A stretch of DNA of 64,000 nt from JANJUB01 sp031386985 (GCA_031386985.1 JANNCV010000022.1:13864-77863); one strand, 5' to 3'; positions 35,235 through 43,585 are shown, counted from the first letter of the stretch. A program made the numbers and translations. The notes: generated by a model not told the origin, from the letters alone.

Positions 35235-36047
35235 TTATGCCAATCCGTAAAACTGCGCCGCCGTCCCGCCCAAAACCGCCTCTCGATCACTCTCGCTAAG
35301 CAATTCCTCAATTGCTCCCATCACCATCCCATACTTCCCTGCGGCCAAACAAACCGGCCAATCTGAACCAATCATGCACCGATCTGGCCCAAAGCACTCC
35401 AAAACATGATCCACATAAGGGCTAAGCGTATTGGCATTCCAATTGGCCCAATCGGCCTCGAAGGCCATTCCCGATAGCTTCACCGAGAGATTTTCACAGT
35501 TCGAAATCTCGCGGACATTGCTAGCCCAAGGCTCCCATTGACCGCCCCTTATATCGGGCTTTGCGATGTGATCCAGCACCATTCGTACATTCGGGAGGGC
35601 CCTTACGAAGTCGGTCGCCTCGGTGAGCTGATGTTGACGGATGAGGAGATCGTAAGTGAGCCCGAAACGCGGCAGCAGGCTGACGCCACGGCGAAAATGA
35701 GGGTCATCCAAGAACCCCATCGGCTCGGCCTGAACGATGTGCCGGATTCCCCTAAGCTTCGGAAAATCCGCATAAACTTCTAACTCTTCCGCGACCTCGC
35801 CCCGCATGTCAAGCCAACCCACCACGCCCTTAATGATTTCGTTTTCAGCAGCAAGCTCAAGCAGAAACTCGGTTTCATCGAGACTCTGCCGCGCCTGAAT
35901 CGCAATACAACCGTCGTAAAACCGCTCTTGCAACAGGGGCTGAAGATGGCCGGGCAGGAAATCGCGCCGAAGGGGCGACATCGAATCATCAATCCACTCG
36001 TAGCCGGGCCCGTAAACCCAAAAATGTTGATGCGCATCAATTTTCAT
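35235..36047 (-). CDS. Amidohydrolase, L-fuconolactonase-like (COG3618)
   Basis: A 270-aa TIM-barrel metal hydrolase of the amidohydrolase-2 group. It has H-Q-H-F-W at residues 6-10 (H-x-H metal site), G-V-V-G-W-L-D near 84, D-H-I-A-K-P-D near 167, K-L-S-G-M near 192 and G-S-D-W-P-V near 226 (metal aspartate). The D-H-I-A-K-P and G-S-D-W-P-V blocks are those of sugar-lactone hydrolases. The ATG at 36047 is chosen because the upstream 35 codons are not conserved-looking. It converges with the Gfo/Idh oxidoreductase. The GH95 fucosidase at 61 kb makes an L-fucose route plausible (inference). Confidence 0.87.
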   Translation of the reverse strand: MKIDAHQHFWVYGPGYEWIDDSMSPLRRDFLPGHLQPLLQERFYDGCIAIQARQSLDETEFLLELAAENEIIKGVVGWLDMRGEVAEELEVYADFPKLRGIRHIVQAEPMGFLDDPHFRRGVSLLPRFGLTYDLLIRQHQLTEATDFVRALPNVRMVLDHIAKPDIRGGQWEPWASNVREISNCENLSVKLSGMAFEADWANWNANTLSPYVDHVLECFGPDRCMIGSDWPVCLAAGKYGMVMGAIEELLSESDREAVLGGTAAQFYGLA

Positions 36048-36081
36048 GCATTGTAAGTTTGACCCAAGGGAGTTGAACCTG

Positions 36082-36110
36082 TTGAGATTGGGCCTAGTTG
36101 CCAATAATTC
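36082..36110 (+). promoter_or_regulatory. Candidate promoter of tRNA-Asn
   Basis: TTGAGA at 36082-36087 and TAATTC at 36105-36110, separated by 17 bp, ending 34 bp before the mature tRNA 5' end. Confidence 0.4.
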
Positions 36111-36144
36111 TGAAGTCGGCCTTGGGTATCCTCTAGGCCTAAAC

Positions 36145-36220
36145 TGCCGCATAGCTCAGTTGGTAGAGCAGCTGACTGTTAATCAGCGGGTCAAAGGTTC
36201 GAGTCCTTTTGCGGCAGCCA
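36145..36220 (+). tRNA. tRNA-Asn (anticodon GTT), also the element's left attachment site
   Basis: Full cloverleaf: acceptor TGCCGCA/TGCGGCA, D-arm AGCTCAGTTGGTAGAGC, anticodon stem GCTGA/TCAGC with loop CTGTTAA (anticodon GTT), T-stem AAAGG/CCTTT, encoded CCA. From 36175 on, the sequence is repeated at 52913, so the 3' half of this functional tRNA was supplied by the integrated element. Confidence 0.97.
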
Positions 36221-36260
36221 CTTTTTTAGGTTCAAAATGGCCCCTTTGTGGGGCTTTTTT
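36175..36260 (+). repeat. attL
   Basis: Nineteen bases (ACTGTTAATCAGCGGGTCA, 36175-36193) are identical to 52913-52931 and cover the anticodon loop. After that the two copies remain about 90% alike through the T-arm, CCA end and the downstream terminator. The exact block is the likely strand-exchange region. Confidence 0.9.
36240..36260 (+). terminator. Terminator of tRNA-Asn (element-supplied copy)
   Basis: GCCCC (36240-36244), loop TTTGT, GGGGC (36250-36254), then six T (36255-36260). The same terminator, with a slightly different loop, is found after the attR tRNA fragment. Confidence 0.85.
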
Positions 36261-36279
36261 GTTGGGTGGATTTCTGAAA

Positions 36280-36305
36280 TGTACTCACCCGTGTACTCAC
36301 CGGGG
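36280..36305 (+). repeat. Candidate integrase arm sites, attL side
   Basis: Two tandem copies of TGTACTCACC (36280-36289 and 36292-36301), then GGGG. A 25-bp part (36281-36305) is identical to 52789-52813 near attR. The rest of the gene-free stretch 36306-36739 is GT-rich and shows nothing I can name. Confidence 0.65.
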
Positions 36306-36739
36306 AATATTGAGGTGTTTTTGGGGCTTGTGACATCGGGGTTGGCGGGTGTCATTACGTTTTGTTTGGGGGCGTTGTCATTACATTGGCTTGGGGGCGG
36401 TTGTATTGCTCCTTTGTGCTAAGGACGCGGTGCAGCATTGTATGGGATGTATATCACCGAGAACTCCTTTTGGCCGTGTTCGATCATGCGTTAGGTTTCC
36501 TGTACGCGCGGGGGCGCGCGAGGGGGGGAGCGGGTTTGTATATCGCGGTGCTACTGACGCGCGCAATTTTTGAAAAAGATGAACTCCTCTTCGGGAGGAA
36601 CGTGTGGCCAGGCGGGTGCTTTCAGCCTGTCATGACAATTCGAGGGGTGGGGTGTACCTCGGTTTGTCATTACAAGGGGATAGGGCTTGTGTTCTTATCC
36701 TCTTGGTCGTTTCGAGGTTAACACGTCCCGTTGCTATCG

Positions 36740-37246
36740 CTAGTGGTGAACCGCTGGCGAGATGCGGGTAATACGGGGGATGGAGGCCGACTCAATGGGA
36801 ACATTGGAGGATCGGTTCCATCGAGGCGTGCATGCTTCTAAATATCCCTCTAGCTGTTTGCGATACTCTTCGAGGAGTTCATCAATCTGGTCGCGGAAAC
36901 TAAAGATGTAGGAATCAAGATCACAGGGCTCGATGTCCAAGGTCGACTGAATGCCGCATCGAAATGAGCCTAATCCACAGAACACTGTCCGTAAAAGAAA
37001 TGCATGCAGTTCTTCACTTGTGTTTGTCTGTTCCTTCCAATTGGCAATAATGATCTCATCTAGCTGTGAGGCTGTGAATTGGAAAAGGGGCGGAAGGTTG
37101 AAAAGGTCGGTGTCGCACCTCTGGTGAACGCTAAACCGTGTTTCGGATTCTGAGCGAGCTATTACCACAAAGCCAAACATCACGGACTGATCCTCAGCTT
37201 TTATCCGATGATCTTCAAAACCGTAGCAGACTACTTCTAACTTCAT
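36740..37246 (-). CDS. Unknown partner of the HipA_2-like kinase
   Basis: A 168-aa protein without membrane segments. The N-terminal half is beta-rich (M-F-G-F-V-V-I-A-R), the C-terminal half helical (residues about 110-145, E-L-L-E-E-Y-R-K-Q-L-E-G-Y-L). No family recognised. HipA_2 kinases in other genomes are often followed by a small DUF3037-type protein; the position fits, but the usual DUF3037 motifs are not evident. Its ATG at 37246 overlaps the kinase stop (ATGA), so the two are translated together and probably act together. Last gene of the operon that begins with the zinc-finger protein and integrase. Confidence 0.7.
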   Translation of the reverse strand: MKLEVVCYGFEDHRIKAEDQSVMFGFVVIARSESETRFSVHQRCDTDLFNLPPLFQFTASQLDEIIIANWKEQTNTSEELHAFLLRTVFCGLGSFRCGIQSTLDIEPCDLDSYIFSFRDQIDELLEEYRKQLEGYLEACTPRWNRSSNVPIESASIPRITRISPAVHH

Positions 37247-38103
37247 AACTTCAAGAGCTCTTGAGCCCAAGATTTGGTTTGCTTCCGTCTCTCTATGAGT
37301 CCATTGGAAACGATCTTTGCCATTGAGTGTACATCTTCTTGACGATAAAACGATCCCGCTCGTTCGCAGAGGGAATGAATTACCTCTTCGCCCAACTTTG
37401 AAAAGCGCTCATCTATTCTATCGGCTGCTTCGTGAAATTGCTGGAGGAAAACCTCGTTACTCTTAAGAAAATGCGGGATCGGCGGATTGTCTAGCAGAAA
37501 GCCCGAGTCATTGAATTGAGAGTCCTTTGGCCAGGGCTTTTCTTTGTGGCCGAGGGCGCAGTTGTAGTCAATCAAGGATATAGAAACGACCGATGACGTT
37601 TCTGAGATGAGTAAGTTCCGCATATTGTATGAGCGGTCGTGATTAGCTACCCAAACGTCAAAGTAGAAGTTTTCTGGATCATAAGCCCGTGCAATTGCAT
37701 TGTCCAGTTCGGGTTTCGATTTTTTTGCGACTTGGCATGCTTTCAAATACATTTCCATGGTTTGGGCAAACTGATTCGGAGGAGCTTTTTGGACACAGCC
37801 TAAATCTGCACCTTCTCGCCACATAAGGGTGGCAGGAATGTTTACTCCAAGTATTTGCGCCAAGTCGGCCGCGATCTTATCGCGAAGCGCACTGTTACAG
37901 AACTTGGACCGGGTGATCTTGTCCCATTTGCGAAACGCGACAATACCGCCAATATCGATTTGGAGAATGATTCTGTGTCCGTCTTGAATGTAGGCTTTGG
38001 AAGGCGAGAAGGCGGATACATCAATGTCACACAAATAGAGCCACTCATCCTGATCAGGGAAAGTAGTGGCATCAATGGTCACGGCATTAGCAACTATACC
38101 CAT
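37243..38103 (-). CDS. HipA-like (HipA_2) Ser/Thr kinase-fold protein
   Basis: A 286-aa protein that looks like the C-terminal catalytic lobe of HipA. V-A-N-H-D-R at residues 153-158 is the catalytic loop (Asp157), Asn163 follows at the expected spacing, and L-I-D-Y supplies the metal-binding Asp179, as in N-x-D-R...N...D of HipA_2 proteins. The N-lobe has a long beta hairpin with R-x-x-L-x-I-D and F-R-K-W (possible ATP-lysine region). No HipB-type DNA-binding antitoxin is adjacent. It begins 21 bp after the integrase stop and overlaps a small partner gene, so it is co-transcribed with the integrase. Possible roles are growth control or sensing that stabilises or defends the element (inference). 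Confidence 0.72.
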   Translation of the reverse strand: MGIVANAVTIDATTFPDQDEWLYLCDIDVSAFSPSKAYIQDGHRIILQIDIGGIVAFRKWDKITRSKFCNSALRDKIAADLAQILGVNIPATLMWREGADLGCVQKAPPNQFAQTMEMYLKACQVAKKSKPELDNAIARAYDPENFYFDVWVANHDRSYNMRNLLISETSSVVSISLIDYNCALGHKEKPWPKDSQFNDSGFLLDNPPIPHFLKSNEVFLQQFHEAADRIDERFSKLGEEVIHSLCERAGSFYRQEDVHSMAKIVSNGLIERRKQTKSWAQELLKL

Positions 38104-38124
38104 CGACTAAGTCCAAAAGGGACG

Positions 38125-39261
38125 CTAACCTACTCCAAGCATTTCGTCCATCTTTGTGGCGGCTTCTTTTTGTAGGGATGGGACGACGTGGGAATAGGTG
38201 TTTAGGGTTAGGGCTATTTGGGAGTGTCCTAGGGTTTCCATGATTGTTCTTACGTCGGTGCCTTGGCTTAGCAAAAGCGTGGCGCATGAGTGGCGTAGGT
38301 CGTGGAAACGTAGGGTTGGGAGTTTGTTGGTTTCTAGTAGGGCGGTGAGGGTTCTTCTTATATTTCTTTCCTCGACCGGCGTTCCTATTGAGGATGTGAA
38401 GACTAGGTTGTAGTCTTTCCATTTGTCCGCTATCATGAGCCTTTCTTGGGCCTGGATTGCCTTGTGTCGTTTCAGGACAGTAATAGCGAAGTTGGGGAGG
38501 GGGATGGTTCGTTTGGCTCTTTCGGTCTTTGGCTCAACAAACTCGACCTTTCCTTTGGATCGTTGCAGTTGTACTCTGACGCGAAGCGTTCCTTCTTCGA
38601 GGTCGATATCATCCCATCTTAGCCCTAGGGCTTCGGAGAGTCTTAGACCTACGGAAAGGGCGACGGTAAAGAGGGCTTCGAGGCGGTGTCCATTGACTGC
38701 CTTTATGAACTTTCGGGCTTGGTCTTGATCAAGATAGTGGAACTCATGCTTCTTTTGCTTTTGGGAGCTAACAAGCGTAGCGACGTTGCGTTGTACGTAG
38801 TCCCATTTAACGGCCTGGGTGAGCGCTGTACGCAATACACGGCGTAGATGCTCTACTGAGAGGCCGGTCTCGGCTTTGGCGTTCAGAAAGGCTTGTACGA
38901 GTTGGGGGGTTAGCTTTTGCAGCTCATGCCTTCCTAACCCTGGGATAAGGTGGTTTCTTATGATCTGCTCATAGCTTCGGTAGGTCTTGATTCTTACTCT
39001 CGGCTTGGCAACGGTTTCGAGCCAAGCATTTAAGAAGGTTGCTACCGTTTGTTTGGCGGGGGCGATGTTTACGCCAAGGTCGTTGCCTCGGAGGGCTTCG
39101 GTGAGCTTCTTCCTGACTTCCTCTTGGGTCTTGCCGTAGAACGCCTTCTGGCGTCTTGTGCCCTTTACGGTGTCATAGCCTAGGCTTATGCGGCTGACCC
39201 ATGTTCCATCGGCTCTTTGGAAGATCGTGCCTTCGTTTTGTCCTCGTTTCTTAGTTGCCAT
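38125..39261 (-). CDS. int: Tyrosine recombinase (integrase)
   Basis: Site-specific recombinase of the phage/ICE integrase type, 378 aa from the ATG at 39261. The N-terminal arm-binding AP2-like domain spans about 10-60 (G-T-I-F-Q-R-A-D-G-T-W), the SAM-like core-binding domain about 70-150, and the catalytic domain about 165-370. Catalytic residues are visible: Arg in S-V-G-L-R-L-S-E-A-L, H-D-L-R-H (His/Arg), L-G-H-S and the nucleophile Tyr in N-T-Y-S-H-V. I prefer this start to 39393 because of GAGG just upstream; the longer frame runs over the zinc-finger gene, which it overlaps by 11 bp. It is the nearest recombinase to the tRNA-Asn site and reads toward attL. Confidence 0.93.
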   Translation of the reverse strand: MATKKRGQNEGTIFQRADGTWVSRISLGYDTVKGTRRQKAFYGKTQEEVRKKLTEALRGNDLGVNIAPAKQTVATFLNAWLETVAKPRVRIKTYRSYEQIIRNHLIPGLGRHELQKLTPQLVQAFLNAKAETGLSVEHLRRVLRTALTQAVKWDYVQRNVATLVSSQKQKKHEFHYLDQDQARKFIKAVNGHRLEALFTVALSVGLRLSEALGLRWDDIDLEEGTLRVRVQLQRSKGKVEFVEPKTERAKRTIPLPNFAITVLKRHKAIQAQERLMIADKWKDYNLVFTSSIGTPVEERNIRRTLTALLETNKLPTLRFHDLRHSCATLLLSQGTDVRTIMETLGHSQIALTLNTYSHVVPSLQKEAATKMDEMLGVG

Positions 39262-40111
39262 TAGTTTCCTCTCTTTTCCTTGCCCGGTATTGCCGGACTT
39301 TGCATGCGTTTGAACAATATTTGGATCTTGCGTCTTTGGGGGAGAACCACTTGCCGCATCCGGTGCATTTGATTGGGGTTCGGATAGAACCAATGATCTC
39401 GTTTAGGAAATGCACGTATATGGCGGCTAGGAGGTCCTCTGGGTGAAGGGCAAGAGTTGCGCCGGGTTTTAGTTCGCGGAAGGTGACACCTACGCCAAGA
39501 GCGAGTTCTCGTTCGATCTCGACGCTTAGGATGTACCAATACAGTTTTGGCCGGGATGCCATTAACCAGATATTGCGGGAGTTTCGGATAAGGTTATCTG
39601 TGTCAATGATCGCGGTGAAGTTATCAAGAATCCTTTTCCGCCTGAGCAGCGAGAGAACCTTTGTTTCGTCATCAATCCCGAGTCTCCTCTTCGCGAGCGT
39701 GCCGTCATAGATATCTATTAGCACTTGTAAACGCTCAATTTCGGCCACCCACTCCGAAATGAACTCGCAACTATTGTGGTGGTCGCTCCAAACTATGATG
39801 CGACCGAGTGTGCCGTACTGATTTGCAAATGTTAAGATCACGTCGGGATCAGCAGACAGGGCCGCGAACTTGCGGTGAAGCATGTGGGATGTTGGGATGT
39901 GAGTTCGTTCTGAAGAGTAGCCGATCTCGCCGTCTGTGACGCTCTTGGGAATTGGGCTTATTAAAGGGCCATTAAAGGGATACGGCCCTGGCGTCAATCC
40001 GGGCATATTTAGCGGGAATCTGACGTCACCGAATTCTGCCTCCTCGATGACCCGGTAACCCAACAAATTCCGGCTGAGTTTACGCTCGTCTATCAGCTTT
40101 GACTTTGACAC
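39251..40111 (-). CDS. Zinc-finger-tailed protein, first gene of the integrase operon
   Basis: A 286-aa protein. The C-terminal 35 residues are a CGNR-like treble-clef zinc finger (C-x-G-C-G-K-W-F then K-Y-C-S-N-A-C) ending in a basic tail R-Q-Y-R-A-R-K-R, likely nucleic-acid binding. The helical N-terminal 240 residues are not recognised. The start is a GTG at 40111. It overlaps the integrase start by 11 bp and lies first in the operon, directly behind an operator-like inverted repeat, so it is a candidate regulator of integrase expression (inference). Confidence 0.75.
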   Translation of the reverse strand: MSKSKLIDERKLSRNLLGYRVIEEAEFGDVRFPLNMPGLTPGPYPFNGPLISPIPKSVTDGEIGYSSERTHIPTSHMLHRKFAALSADPDVILTFANQYGTLGRIIVWSDHHNSCEFISEWVAEIERLQVLIDIYDGTLAKRRLGIDDETKVLSLLRRKRILDNFTAIIDTDNLIRNSRNIWLMASRPKLYWYILSVEIERELALGVGVTFRELKPGATLALHPEDLLAAIYVHFLNEIIGSIRTPIKCTGCGKWFSPKDARSKYCSNACKVRQYRARKREETNGN

Positions 40112-40160
40112 TTATCCGTGCCTCATCTGGTTGAAATGTTTCATAACTGCAATGCGTCTA

Positions 40161-40192
40161 AGTATACATTGCGTAACGCACGGTTCGCAATG
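40161..40192. promoter_or_regulatory. Divergent promoter with operator-like inverted repeat
   Basis: Between the leftward integrase operon and the rightward excisionase operon. On the minus strand, TTGCGA (40190-40185) and TATACT (40166-40161) are 18 bp apart and make a good promoter for the integrase operon. CATTGCG at 40167-40173 and CGCAATG at 40186-40192 form a perfect 7-bp inverted repeat lying exactly over this promoter. A further GCAATGCG is at 40149-40156, and TGCGTAACGCA (40169-40179) is itself a palindrome. Rightward, a weaker TATACA overlaps the same bases. Confidence 0.6.
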
Positions 40193-40199
40193 GAGACAT

Positions 40200-40385
40200 A
40201 TGGAAAAAGCATTCTATCGAATACCGGAAGTGGCGGAGATTCTTTCTTTGGGAAAGAGCGTGACCTACAAGTTAGTGGCCGAAGGCAAGATTCCTTCGGT
40301 TTGGATGAACGGGCTTAAGGCCCGAAGGGTTCCGGCTGAGGCGTTGAAGCGGTTCATTGCCGAGCAGAGTCAGGGGGGTGAGTAG
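40200..40385 (+). CDS. Excisionase-like / MerR-type HTH protein
   Basis: A 61-aa winged-helix DNA-binding protein of the HTH_17 (excisionase) family: Y-R-I-P-E-V-A-E-I-L-S-L-G-K-S-V-T-Y-K is the helix-turn-helix, followed by the wing G-K-I-P-S-V and R-R-V-P-A-E-A-L-K-R-F-I. The start ATG at 40200 has GGAG at 40192. Divergent from the integrase operon, as usual for recombination directionality factors. Its stop overlaps the GTG of the next gene, so both are coupled. Confidence 0.85.
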   Translation: MEKAFYRIPEVAEILSLGKSVTYKLVAEGKIPSVWMNGLKARRVPAEALKRFIAEQSQGGE

Positions 40386-41254
40386 TGAAAGTGGAGCAAT
40401 ATCGGGATGAGGTTTTTGAATCATTCATGGCCAGCGGCAGCGACACGATGCCGGGGGTGGTGCTGTTGCCTACCTTGCGCTCGAATCTCATTTCGAGCCA
40501 AATGGAGGCGATGCCGAGCCTCGACCTAGAAGGACGGTGGCGCGGTATTGCGGTGCCGGGGGCGGAGCCTCTGGAGTTCCTGAGCAAAACTTACAGTTCG
40601 ATTGCCGTGGATTACCGCAAGGCGGTTCACGGCATTGTCTGGCGTGCGCTTACTACTCCTCCAAATATGCGCGAACCCTTCCGATATACCTTCGACTTAG
40701 CCCGGTCGCTCCTAGCGATTCATGCGAAGGCGGCTAAAGCGGTTAAAGCGGTACCGCCTGCGGAGTATCGCAAGATCGTTGAGATGCTGATTGACGGGGT
40801 GTTATCGCTGTCACTGATCGGAACGAAGTCTGACGAGTGGTTTGATCGAGAGACGATCTGGCTTGAGTTCGCCGGTGCGTGGGACAAGATTCGGTGCCCA
40901 GAGGGGATGAGTCCGATTGAGTTCGCCTTTAAGAAAGCGCAAGCTTCGCCGTTGGAGCTTACGGAAGTGTGGGCTACGCTTTCGGCAGCAGACCCGGGGC
41001 GACTAACGCTGGTTGCCTCGGCGGCCTGGTATTTGCAAGATGACGAGAAGGATGGGGAGTTCTTTATGCCAGTTGAAAATGTTGGTGAGCTGATCGGGGT
41101 GCGAGGCACGGCGGCGGCAATGGCCGGGAGCCGAATCCTGTACGAACTCAGGATGGGCGGACTCTTGATTGTGACTCAGAAAGAGGGTCCCAATCGGGCT
41201 CGACGGTACAAGTTTGCAGTCAAGCGAAGCGACCTTTTCCGCATTCAGGTGTGA
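40385..41254 (+). CDS. Replication-like or regulatory protein with C-terminal winged helix
   Basis: A 289-aa protein, not recognised overall. Residues about 215-280 read as a winged helix (V-E-N-V-G-E-L-I-G-V then a basic wing N-R-A-R-R-Y-K-F), as in C-terminal domains of plasmid or ICE replication and primase-like proteins. No helicase or primase motif is visible in the helical N-terminal part. The GTG start overlaps the excisionase stop and has a strong AGGGGGGTGAG site. The structured region directly downstream (41333-41595) could be its target (inference). Confidence 0.65.
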   Translation: MKVEQYRDEVFESFMASGSDTMPGVVLLPTLRSNLISSQMEAMPSLDLEGRWRGIAVPGAEPLEFLSKTYSSIAVDYRKAVHGIVWRALTTPPNMREPFRYTFDLARSLLAIHAKAAKAVKAVPPAEYRKIVEMLIDGVLSLSLIGTKSDEWFDRETIWLEFAGAWDKIRCPEGMSPIEFAFKKAQASPLELTEVWATLSAADPGRLTLVASAAWYLQDDEKDGEFFMPVENVGELIGVRGTAAAMAGSRILYELRMGGLLIVTQKEGPNRARRYKFAVKRSDLFRIQV

Positions 41255-42494
41255 ACCTGCTTTTAAGCCTAGATGTTAATGAGGATATAGAGGCTACAGA
41301 CTAGTTAGGAATGAGGGAAGATACTTGAAGCTAACCTCGTTACTTAAAGAAAGTGAGGCTCACCGAGGCCTTGTAAGTATGGGGACGATATAGGAAGCAG
41401 GTCGAAGCTTGTAATGACACCGAGGCCTACCAAAGAGGACTGAACCCATTCGAGGCGTTCGGAAGTGCATTTGAGTCTGGGCTGGAGATTTACTTTTTTT
41501 GTAACGAGGTTCGGATTTTTGGTTTCGATATCGTCCCTCGATTACAATCGCTGGAAGCTTGCAAGGCAGCGTTTTCTTTTCCGAATGGGGACGATTTGGC
41601 TTGGGGAAGCTTGGTAGTTTGGCGGTGATCTACTAACTGATTGGCAGAGCAAAGTATTATCGCGACTTCCTCAATAACAGGTGCGGCGGGGTTGGCTAGA
41701 TTGCAGGTAAGGGTGGGAGATATTGACCTCGCGCGCGCGTCTTCGGCTTAACCTAGGAAATGGGGCAGGTTAACGTATTGTTTTTGGGTGGTTTGATACC
41801 CCTAGCGGCGGTAGCGATGGGGGTTTGGGGTTAACGTTCGACTAGAGGTTGGGGGGCGCGAAGCGCCTCTGAGGGTGGGTGGGTGGGTTTACTCCCCATT
41901 GGGGCTTGCTCACGCCGATGTGCCAGCGATGTGCTAAGACAGGGTCGAGGGAAGGCAGGAAGGGGCCCGAGGGAGCGGCGCTGCCCTTTAGCCGTTTCCT
42001 CTCGGAACGCCATTTCGGTTTGACCGTGCCGGATGGTTTGTGCCGGATGTGCTCGAACTGATACGGCGAGGCGTTAAAAAGGGCATGTGTCGCCCCTTGG
42101 GAAGGAATCCTGACGACTGAGTTGCCCTGCTTAGCGCGGAGCGGTCTCTTTGTTGGTTCGTGAGGTTTGGCAAGTATGGGCCCGTTAGCGTCGGATGTTT
42201 GTGCCGCGATATAAGGGAGCCTCTACTTGCGAACCGGGTGGTTGGGGTCGCTTCCGGTTTTGCTCTTAGGAATGACCTTGTCACGACGTTATAATGTCCG
42301 ATTATCATTGAAAGAGTTTTGATGGTTCGTGCAAAACCTTTCCCGAAGGGCTCGCTGATAATCGCCATTATGACCGTCGAAGCCCTTGCTCAACCTCTCC
42401 CGGCGCGCGAATGTGCCACTCCGGTGGCGCGTGAGTGTGCCGTCTCATTCGCCGAAGGCGAAGCCGCGAAGCGGCTGAGCAAGGAGGCAAAGTC
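41255..42494. other. 1.24-kb gene-free region with inverted repeats and hairpins
   Basis: No convincing gene. Two perfect inverted repeats interleave: AACCTCGTTAC (41333-41343) with GTAACGAGGTT (41501-41511), and GGGACGATAT (41382-41391) with ATATCGTCCC (41528-41537). A third GGGGACGAT stands at 41587, and CGAGGC recurs at about 41364, 41421 and 41451. Between 41760 and 42060 the sequence is GT-rich. Hairpins with GAA or similar short loops occur at 41855-41867 (GGCGC/GCGCC), 42415-42428 (GCCAC/GTGGC), 42448-42462 (TTCGCC/GGCGAA) and 42463-42475 (GCCGC/GCGGC). The last three stand back to back just after the rhuM-type stop. Confidence 0.6.
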
Positions 42495-43529
42495 TCATTT
42501 GGGTTTCTTCTTCTTCCTGCCACTTTCGAGGGATTTGAGTTGGCTGTCCAAATCGACGATTACGTCGGGTTCAGACTCCAACTGGCGTCGACGCACTTGC
42601 TGGCGAACTTCTTCGAATTCGAGATACTGGGCGTGCGCGTGCTCCTCAGAAATGCGAGCCGAAACCTTGCCAAGGTCATTAAGGATGGGGAACTCGTTGA
42701 GCTTTAAAATCTCGTCCAGTTTCAGTAGCCATTCAGCCATGTGTAGTTCTCTTTGCCGCCTAGCTTGAAGCTGAGCGAAGTCAAGAAACTGGGCGACGAG
42801 CAGGTTTAGAGAGTCAATCTCTTTAGCTGTAAGGTAGTTCTTGGCAATCGCGACATCTTTCTTGCGAACTACGTCCCCGCTGAAAGCGGTTAAGCCCATA
42901 TTGGGAAGACTGGCATTTGCTCTGGATTTGACTATCGCTGCGGCGGTTTGGCCGGTTACCGCGAAATGGAACTTGTTCTGGACCGTTGCAAAGAAGATAT
43001 GAGATTCTTCCGCGCTTGATTGGTAGTCTATGCTCAAAGCGCAAATGTCCCGAACCTGCTTGTAAAGCAACTTCTCGGAACTGCGGATGTCTCGAATCCG
43101 CTCTAAGAGTTCGTCGAAGTAGTCCCCGATTGTTGCTTGTTCTTTGAGCTTTTGGTCGTCGAGAGCGAATCCCTTGATGACGTAATCTCGTAAGCGCTGA
43201 GTAGCCCACTTTCGGAACTGAGTGCCGACGTGCGACCGTACACGATAGCCGATGGAGATTATGACATCGAGGTTGTAGCAGGTTATTGTTCGTTGAACTT
43301 GCCGTCCGCCTTCGGACTGAACTGTCAAGTATTCCTTGACAGTTGCCTCTTCGGTAAGTTCCTCTTCCTCGAAAACATTCCTGATATGGAGGCTGATATT
43401 TTGCTTGCTGGTTTGGAACAATTCGACCATCTGGGCTTGTGAAAGCCATACTGAGTCGTCTTCAACCCGAACAAGTAAGCGCGTGTGTCCAGGAGCCGAC
43501 TCGTAGAGTAGGAAGTTGGGCTCACTCAT
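42495..43529 (-). CDS. RhuM-family protein
   Basis: A 344-aa member of the RhuM (Salmonella pathogenicity-island 'virulence protein') family. The N-terminal domain has V-W-L-S-Q-A-Q-M-V-E-L-F-Q-T-S-K-Q-N-I-S (HTH-like, about 28-47) and the hallmark C-Y-N-L-D-V-I-I-S-I-G-Y-R-V-R-S near 85, R-K-W-A-T near 107. The C-terminal half is helical (about 110-340), rich in Glu/Arg. Function unproven; members frequently sit inside or beside type I restriction loci, as here. It is divergent from the unknown gene at 43586. Confidence 0.9.
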   Translation of the reverse strand: MSEPNFLLYESAPGHTRLLVRVEDDSVWLSQAQMVELFQTSKQNISLHIRNVFEEEELTEEATVKEYLTVQSEGGRQVQRTITCYNLDVIISIGYRVRSHVGTQFRKWATQRLRDYVIKGFALDDQKLKEQATIGDYFDELLERIRDIRSSEKLLYKQVRDICALSIDYQSSAEESHIFFATVQNKFHFAVTGQTAAAIVKSRANASLPNMGLTAFSGDVVRKKDVAIAKNYLTAKEIDSLNLLVAQFLDFAQLQARRQRELHMAEWLLKLDEILKLNEFPILNDLGKVSARISEEHAHAQYLEFEEVRQQVRRRQLESEPDVIVDLDSQLKSLESGRKKKKPK

Positions 43530-43585
43530 AGACTAGAGTCTACCTGTTGGATGTGTTTGTCGAGCGTCAAAGTACACTTTGCCGT

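Noticed and set aside
38103..38125. HipBA toxin-antitoxin pair
   Set aside because: No HipB-type helix-turn-helix gene adjoins the HipA-like gene; the neighbours are an integrase and an unknown protein.
41333..41537. Retron msr/msd region
   Set aside because: The inverted repeats are suggestive, but no reverse transcriptase is encoded anywhere in the window.
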